DNA of 64,000 nt from Diplosphaera chodatii (Eukaryota > Chlorophyta > Trebouxiophyceae > Prasiolales > Stichococcaceae), in the NCBI GenBank assembly GCA_032358165.1, contig JAALGY010000014.1, forward strand, positions 1,164,964 through 1,228,963, written 5' to 3'. Positions 27,001-36,000 of the stretch are shown here, one piece after another. The position numbers and the translations under genes are program-made. Under the pieces are notes generated by a model. That model ran no database searches and was not told where the DNA came from. It worked only from the letters and a program-made list of their open reading frames with translations. The stretch's first letter is position 1; each line of letters begins with the position of its first letter.

Positions 27001-30000
27001 CCGATCAGCATCAGACATATGCACTTCCTGTTGTTGACGCTGTTTGCATGCTGATGCAGGTGGAGGCGCAGCTGCTGGCGGCGGACGGCAAGTTCCTGCG
27101 GCTGCACGGGGTGCCGGCGGGCCGCGCGCTGGACCTGTTTGGGCGGACGCTGGGCGCCGCGGAGGGGGACGCCTCCGAGGCGCCGCGCTCCGGCCGCCGC
27201 AGCGTCGCGCAGCTGCCGCCCTCCGCCTCAGCGCTGAGGTGATTGTTGTGCTGAGACAGGATCCAGGGTCGATGTGCTTCTGATGAAGCTGACAGAGCGG
27301 TGCAGTCCAGGCGCCTTGGTGAATGTATGCACTGCACAGTGGGTGCAGCTTCTGTGGCGCTTGCTGCCAATATTGCTGCAACGAATGATGCGTGGGCCGC
27401 CTCTATTCGAATGTCCGTGCCAACGTGCCAAGCCCTGACATGCCAGCGCTGATAGTCTGTGCCGCATGTGTGTGGGTCTGTGAGGAGCTGGAAACGCTGT
27501 CCACCTCCTGCTGCAGCTGCCCGACTGAGCTGATATCAAAACCTGAACGCTGACCGCCTTGGCAGGCTGCGCACCACCGCCAGCGGCTCGGCCGCGCCGG
27601 CGCCGACGCCGAGGGCGGGCAGCGGCAGCAGGAAGGCGCGGCAGCAGCAGGGCCTGGCGTCCACCGGGCTGGCGCCGCTGGCGCGCGCCGGCTCGGGCGC
27701 AAAGCGGGCCGCCTCAGTGCCGATGCCCTCGCGCACGGCCAGCTTCGACATGCACCCCGAGCTGTCCACGGCCAGCATCGTGAGTGTCGTGAAGCATGCT
27801 TCTTATTGTGCCAACTGGTGCAGTTTTCCCCCCGATGTGCTGCCGGGGCAGCAGCTGCTTGAGCGTCTGACATGGCTGCAGGGGTCGCCCCTGCAGCCTT
27901 TGGCACATCGACAGCTGCTGCTCCACTGCTTCTGCTGCATTGCTGCTGATGGTCTCAGGATGCATTGGCCGCTCCGCCGTGCATTGATGACCACATGCTG
28001 CACATGTACGCCCTCGCATGCTGCCCACAATCGGGCTCAGCCCCGTTAACAGCAACACTGACAAAAGCTAGACTACTCTGTGCGGCTTTCTGAAGGACTT
28101 ACAGATGCGAAGAACTGTCTGCCTGAACCAGAAACTGGTCTGTTTCACATCCAGCTGTCATCAGCTTCGCAATGCTATCTGCACCCTCCTAACAGGAGCG
28201 CTTCCGCGGCGACCTGGCGCGCGCCAGCGTGGGCTCGGGCGGCGGGGGGCTGCCGGCGCCCAGCGCGCGGCCGGGGCGCATGGAGGAGGTGCTGGCGGGC
28301 ATCGCGCAGGGCGACGCGGCGCTGCTGCTGGGCGGCGACCTCACCGTGCTGGTGCTGGAGGTGTGACAGCAGGTTTTCGGGTGGGCATGCGCAGGGTGGT
28401 GCGGCTTCTTTGCTGTAAGCAAACCCCGCTGTGCTGGTGCTGGAGGGGATCGGTGGGCCCTATGATGCTGTGTTGTGCATGAGTTGACCTTATAGTCCTG
28501 TTTTCAGATCATGCGCAACTTCCAGCTGACAACATGGACCAGGAAGAGGATGCTCACGGACGAATGTTGCTGTTACTGGATGCTGTACGGCATGAATTGT
28601 CGGCAGCATGAGCTCACTTGATTTGTATGGCAGGCGGAGGGGCTGGTGGGCGACGACAAGGCGACGCACCCCTTTGCCCGCGTTTCCATCGGCCAGAACG
28701 TAATGCACACCGCGGTGGCGTGGCAGTCGACCACCCCGATGTGGGACGAGAAGCTCGCCTTCAAGTGCGCTGGGATCCCAGCTTGTGTCGCATCTGCTGA
28801 CTGCTGAGCGTGCGCCGAGGCGCCCAGCTGAGATCTCAGCTGCTGCCGCCTGCGAGCTGTGTCGGTTCCGTGCACATGCAAGGCTGCCCAGATAACCTGT
28901 ACCGTGCAATGAATAGCTGCTCAGTGACGCATAGCATTGGACAGCTGAGCATGACAGCAGAACTAGGGTGCTGGTGGTGCTCGACATGGGCAACGTTTGC
29001 GTACTGGGCCATGCAGCTGGGAGGTCATTCCTCATTGTCTTTGCCTTTCGACCTGAAGGGAGGTGAGCGTGGCGGCGGAGCTGGTGGTGGAGGTGCGCGA
29101 CCTGGGGGGCGCCTCCAAGAAGGCGCGGAAGCTGGAAGCGGACCTGTCAGAGGCGGTCGCCAACACCCGATTCCTGGGCGCCGCCGAGGTGCCGCTGGCC
29201 GCCACACTGTCAGCCACCAGCGGTAAGTTTCGTCACGTTTGGAATCTGGCAAGATGTTGCGCCAGCAAGGATGCTTTCTTACGTCCACCTACCGACACCA
29301 AGTGGTGATAGCTTGTAACCAGTGCAGCTGTTGAAGTGAAAGGCAGTCACGGCAGAAGTACCCTGCAGCAAACTGCTGAACACGTATGCACATGCTCCTG
29401 AAGGTGGGTCATCGTGGGTTGCTGACAGTCATTCAATCCTTCAGTGAGGCGCTGTGGGTGCTCACAGCTTGGCATGAGCCACGCTGACGGCCAAGTGCCG
29501 CCCAATGCCCCTTGCGGAGCAGTCATAGTACAGGCTGAGCAGCAGAGGTAGTGACCATCTCCTCCATATGCCCCCTGCAGAGCCGCGGTGGTACACGCTG
29601 ATGCGGCGGGCGGCGGGGGATGCCGAGGTGGGCGGCCGCGTGCGCCTCGCCTTCGAGTGGGACATCACCGCGCGCGGGCTGCTGGCGCTCAAGCTGGCGG
29701 CCCTGGAGCGAGTCCTGGTACGATTCCTGCCTCTTCAGCGGACTTCGTTCGTACAGTGGACATACAACTGATGTCAAGAAAAGCGCATATATATTGTTGA
29801 AAGGGTGTGTGAATGGAATGCGAGGAGCTGACGAACATCTATGTTTTACTCTTCAAGTTTGCACAGCTTGCATTGCACCTATTGGCATAGAACGTGGCAC
29901 AGGCAATTTGCTTAGCCAGCTGCATGTTGTCAACAGGCTCAGCGCACGGAGATCCTGTGCGCACTGCACCCGGTGGCCCCACCGGTGGCCGCCGCTTGGT

Positions 30001-33000
30001 CCGCATCCCCCGGCCGCCGAGGCCTCCGGCACGCCAACAGCAAGGGCTCACCACCGGAGTCACCGCAGGGGGGCGGCGGCGGTGGCAGCGGTGGCAATAG
30101 CGCTTCCACCAGAGACGCTGCCAACATGATCGCATCCCAGGTGCCTCCCTAGGGTGCTGTGGTCCTCATGTGAGGCTGTCACCTGTACCGCTGCTGTGCT
30201 TGCATCGCTCTGCCGGGGGACGCAGCTGCTGCTTCACACATGCATGCCTTGGCCACCCTGGGCCAAAGCCTTTAAGACCCTGCACTGCCGGCTGGGCAGG
30301 TGCGCGGCGCGAAGCGGGGCAGCACCAGCGAGCTCGCGGTGGACCTGCTGGCGAAGCACCAACAGGAGGAGTTTTACAGCAACCTGTCCGTGTCGGTGCT
30401 GGAGGTCCGGGGCCTGCGCCCCCGCCGAGGTGCTCAAATTTGATAACATCCACCCCCGAACATGCACCGTCAAGCAGATGAGCTACCATGCACCTCGCCT
30501 TTTGTTCACGGTGGCATCTGTGTTTCTCCACACAGCAGGGCCTGCATGCTCGGTGTCCAGAATCAACTGTGCTGGCTCAGCCACAACGGTGCAGACTTTG
30601 ACGGAGTTGCTGTTGGCTGTGCTGCAGGTGTTGTGGCGGCGCTGCAGGCGAACGACCTGCCCAACCCTGTGGTGGAGGTGGGCGTAGCGGGCAGCCAGAA
30701 GTACGCCGTCGCCGCTGCTCGCACACTCCAGGTATCTACATACAGCAGCCTGCCATGCAGCACCATGCGCTGCCAACCCTGTCCAGCTCGAGCAACCCAG
30801 CAGTCACAGCTGCAGCATGTCTGGAGCCAGCAGCAAAGACACCACCATACACCTGAACCCTGACCCTGTGCTGCACTGCAACTGGCTGCGGGAGCTGTGC
30901 TGAGGATGCGCACCTGCAAGTGGGTAGCATTGCCTGAGTGCCAATCGCGAACGCAGAGCATGTCTGCAGACACGATCCCTTGTCGCCCCTGTCGCCAGGC
31001 GCGCTTCCCAGGCGCCGCGCCGGTGACGTTCCGGCAGCTGCCGCCCGACGCGACGCTGCAGCTGCGCGTGTTCGACGGCGAGCCCGAGGGCGGGCTGTGC
31101 CTGTCCACCGGGCAGCTGTACCCCAAGCGCCTGCTGGGCCGCGCCGACCTGCACCTGTCCCACATCGAGGTGCGTCCCTACGACTTCAAACCTACAACTA
31201 CCAGAGAGCAGGCTGTGCCTTTACCAGCGATTTGCCTGTCCACCGGGCAAATTATCCACATGTAGGCAAGCTCTCGTTGCCAGTCTATACACATCTGCGC
31301 AACAGTGACCCCAGTTCACTGTGTATCCAGCAGAACGACCAGGGACCTGAAAGCGCCATAGATTCTAGAGTCAACTCCCCATCAACAGCCTGCAGCCGCC
31401 TCACTGATCAAAAGCCGTCACAGCAACTGTGCGCTTCATGTGCTCCCTTTGCAAGTCACTGTGAGGGCAAACTCGCTGCAGGGGGAGGACCCGGCATACC
31501 TGTGGCTGCCCTGCTGGAGCGGGCCGCCGGGGCTGATGGAGCGCGCTCTGGAGGCCCTGCAGCGGGACGACGCGCCGCTGCCCCAGCCCGGCACCCTGCC
31601 CGACCTGCAGGTGTGGAGGGACTCGAGGGTGTAGGCTCTAACAGCTTGCGCTGCAGAGGTTGTAGCTCTGGCAGCTGTGCATGGACTGCCCTTTGCTGCG
31701 GTGCCGTACCATCCTGCCTGGCCGCCCCTCCTGAGCAGCACAGCAACAGCGACACCATCCAGCATCCTCACTTGCGTCTGTGAAGCTGCACAGCACTGCA
31801 GTGTCGACCTGTCTGGCTGTGACCGGCTGCTGTGTCGCTGCAAGTATACGTGCGGCTGCAGTGGGTGGTGCTGGTGGTGCGGGGCAATCTACGAGCAGTC
31901 TGAAGTGTGTATTGATAGGAACTGCATCGTTGCTGCAGCTGTATCTGCGACTGCAGTGGGTGATGCTGGTGGTGCCGGGCAACCTACAGGCAGTCTTGGA
32001 TGTCAAGACAAACACTGGAACGTATGTTGATGGGGATTGCATCGTCGCTGCAGGTGTACCTGCGGCTGCAGTGGGTGAGCCGGGTGGTGCGGGGCGGTCT
32101 ACAAGCAGTCCAGAGTCCATTTTTATAGGAATTGCATACAACCCCAAAACCCTGCGTTGCTGCTGCACGTGTACCTGCGGCTGCAGTGGGTGAGCCTGGT
32201 GGTGCGGGGCGGTCTACAAGCAGTCCAGAGTCCATTTTTATAGGAATTGCATACAACCCCAAAACCCTGCGTTGCTGCTGCAGGTGTACCTGCGGCTGCA
32301 GTGGGTGAGCCGGGTGGTGCGGGGCATGGTGACGCGGCTGGAGGTGGGGCTGTCGGGGGTGTCGCTGTCCGTGGCGGGCGGCCTGCAGGACGAGCTGCTC
32401 AACCTGACCGCCCGCCAGCTGTGCGTCACCAACGTCATGACGACCGCCGAGTTCAAGGTGCGCATCAGGCTTCAGCGTGAACAGCACAGGTTGACCGCTC
32501 ATACTGCTTATGCAGTGCTTCATATCGCTGCGCCGATGCATGCTAAAACAAGCATGTCAGCGCTATATTCATGATATACCATTGTACATAAGAGATACCA
32601 GCATAGCATGCAACATGATTGGAAGCACTGTGCAGATACGATGCTATAGTTGCAGAGCACACCAGCACAGTAAACCCTACAAAGTCTGTTGCTGGCGGTG
32701 GGTGCACCAGGTGCGGGGCACAGTGCAGCGGGTGCAGCTGGACGACCAGATGCTGCTGGCGGCGCACCCCGTGGTGCTGTCCCCGGCCGGCGTCACCCAG
32801 CGGGAGGCGCACGCCGAGGCCGGCTCCGCGCTGCCCATGCCCCTGGAGGGCGCCGCCGCCACCGGCGCCTCGTCGGGGCCCCAGCCCCTCATCAGGTGCG
32901 CGATGCTGCGAAGTCACATGGATGCATGCCAGGGTCAGAGTCGTTTCAGTGCCCTGCGCACGTGCGCCTCGAAAAACCGTTGCTGGCTGATGTGGGGGTT

Positions 33001-36000
33001 GTCAGGGCAGAGCAGCAACTCCGTGTACATTGCTGTAACTGCTGCTGCTGCCATTGGGCAATCCATATAGCATGCCGCCATGAGCTTTGGTGACATACTG
33101 TTGTCGCTGTTTTGGCTCCGCAGCTGAATCGAAAGAGAGCAAACGAACAAGGACGGCCACAGATCCCCTTCTTGTCCACAAGCTCTTCAACAACATGCTG
33201 CAGCGCCTTTGGAGGCAGCAGAATTTTAAGTTTGTCGAGCCGGACATAACCGCCACCTGATGGCTGTTCCGATTACAAACTCCGATGCTTCCTGCTGCAG
33301 CTTCGGCCTGACGCGCAGCTTCGCTGGCAAGGCCGCGAGCAACGGCGTGGCCGCCAAGCAGCAGCGCGCGCGCGACGGCGCCGCCGACGGGCAGGTGGTC
33401 GGCGATGCGGGCCACGAGATGCTGTCCTTCAAGGAGATCTACCTGTTCGTGGGTGAGCGTCCTCGCTCGGCTCTCCTGCTGCTGTCACACAGCCCTCGCC
33501 GCCTGGTTCTCACAGCATCTTTTGGCTGATGTCTCGATCCAACTGCACACCACCAGACATTCCTTTAGAGTTCCCTTCACTGGCTTGCTCTTGCTGCATT
33601 CGTATCTGCAGTCGTTATATACATTCGAAGGATAGACGCCACAGCAGGTCCCTTACATGTGGCCTGCAGGGGAGCTGGACTTCCAGGCGGACGAGGCGTT
33701 CCTGGAGGCGCTCATGGCGTTCGCGCTCAGCGTGCCCGCCGCGGACGTGCTGCAGGACGCCGCCTGGGAGGCGCGCCAGCGGCGGCTGCTGACCGCGCAG
33801 TTCGGCCCCAACGAGGTGCGGGCTTGAAAGGGTTTTAAGGGTTTTGGCTCCCGGGCTTCGCACACCTTCCGAAGCTAGGAGATTGGACCGTGAACCTCAG
33901 AATGGCCAATGAATTGATGACAACAGTACCAGTAACAAATCACAGTAATGATAATCAAATTTATATAAAAATGAATAAAATATCAGGACATGGATGTGGC
34001 AGGCTTGCCTGGACTCTTGTCAGCTGCAGCTTCAACCCATTCGACAACGGATGAACCATGAGGCCTTGCAGACACATTGACCTTCGGGCCGCGGGGTTGT
34101 CAAGCACCGTGAGAATTTTGTGGTACCACGCAGGTGGAGGCGCTGGCGGTGAGCGCCAACAGCAGGATGTCGGGGGACGCGACAGACGCCGCCGAGCCGC
34201 TGCGCTGGATCAAGCTGCACCAGGCCGGCGAGGTTCGCGTGAGCAGTAGTTGGATGGTCTGCTGGCATCATTCGGACGCCCTCGTAGATGCGGCCGCCGT
34301 GTGTTCGCGCTGCTGCTCGGCATGCTGCGCCACCTCCAAGCAGCAGTGGCTTGCCCCTGAAGTGCCCAGGCTGACGCGTGGCTGCCAGCGTCTGTCGAGA
34401 AAGGCGAAACAACGCATGACGCAGTCTGCAAGCCTGGAAACAGACGTGCAAACAGTACTGCAAGCCAGTTTAAACTCTGCCGCAGGCGATGAAGGCGCAG
34501 GCCAGCTACAGCTCCTGGTACTTTGTGGAGCGCGCGGCGATTGGCGACATCCGCGTCAACTGCACGATCGCGCTGTCGTCGGCGATCCTGGCCTCTTCGC
34601 GCCGGGCGCCGCCAAATGCCGATGCCTCCCGAGCCAAGGTCTGTACGTCAGATCTCGGCTGAAGAGGGATTGGACCATATACGCGCGGCAAACGTCTGGC
34701 AGAAGCTGCTTTGCTCCCGCTTGGATGTAGTGTGTTGCGGTGCTGTGCCGATGTGGCAGCATCAGCACCAGCAGCAGCATCGATGTGAGTAGTTGCAGCT
34801 GTCCCTGCACTGATGCCCGTATGGCTGGTTAGCGTGTCTGGTGGGCCAAGCCTGGCAGGCTGTCTGTGTCTGGGACTTCTGCAACGGCCATGCTACCCTT
34901 TGCTGGTACTGGCTGTGGCAAAAAGCGCTAGGACAGACAGCCTCGTGACTATGGCCTCACTACGCAAGCGCATCAAGGCTGTGTGCATGCCCATTCTGCG
35001 GCATTTCACTGCTACTCGGGATGGCAACAGGCACTGCCCTGCGACCGACAATCAGCAATCGGGTTCCTGGACCCACTGAGCACTCTGTGTCTGGGTCAAG
35101 GTGATTGATCAAAAACCATGCGTGTGCCCGACGATCTTGGTTCCATCTGCAGGCGAGTCTGTTCAACCGTGTCATCGGCGCGGCCGGCTTCCAGCTGATC
35201 AACGTGAACAACGTGTCGCTGCGGCTGGGCGGCTGGTCCACCGACACGCAGCTGGTGTCGCGCAAGGCGCTGGCCGCCACGCTCGCCCGCCACTTCCGGG
35301 ACCAGTTCATCAAGGAGGCGCACAAGGTGCTTTGCTTCAGATTTCAACGAAAGCAGCTGAAACTGACATGCTCTGCTGTGATGTGGTGTGTCATTCAGAC
35401 AGTTGGGAAGCATTCATGAGCCAAGGTGTCTGCAATCGACAGAATGTCAGTATTGTACCCGACGTTGTGCCTGCTTCTGACTCCTGAAATCTCTGGCATT
35501 GCTGCCAATTGCAGGTGCTGGCTGGAGCTGGCCCCGCTGTTGCGGCGGTGCCGCTGGTCGTCGTTTGGGCAGGCGGCAGCGCGGTAAGGCTTATACCCTA
35601 AATATGTTGCAAGGCCAGCTTCCTGGCAAGCTGCCTGCATCGGCTGACCCACATAGAGTGTTGGGCGCTCTCTGAAGTCTGATAGCATGGTCCATCAGGC
35701 TGCACCCCGCAGATCATGGCGGTGCGCTGTGATGCTGACCTACAAGGAGTCGACTGCAGGTGAGCCTGGCGCGGGGCATCGCGGGCGGCCACATCGGCGC
35801 GCTGGGGACCGCCTCAAGGGTCGGCTTCGTCACCGGGCAGTCCATTGCGCAGGTGAGCAGCTCACCCTGCTGAGCAGCGGCGGGCCCGGGGAGAGCATGT
35901 GAGGTTGATGCAAGCGATGCCAGGAAGCAATGTCCTGGGCCAGGTGTGCTACGTTCAATTTAGGGGTGCTTCGGGGTGCTTGAGACACATATTTGGCCTC

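Noticed and set aside
31677..32193. Overlapping + frames of 117 and 137 codons rich in Cys, Ala and Gly.
   Set aside because: They are read through the tandem acceptor array in a frame other than the VPS13 exon. The periodic sequence reflects the DNA repeat, not a protein.
33110..33260. A candidate extra VPS13 exon ([17 protein letters not shown] in one frame).
   Set aside because: Joining it to the upstream exon in the required phase gives an immediate stop, whereas skipping it joins the flanking exons cleanly (Ser completed, then [10 protein letters not shown]).
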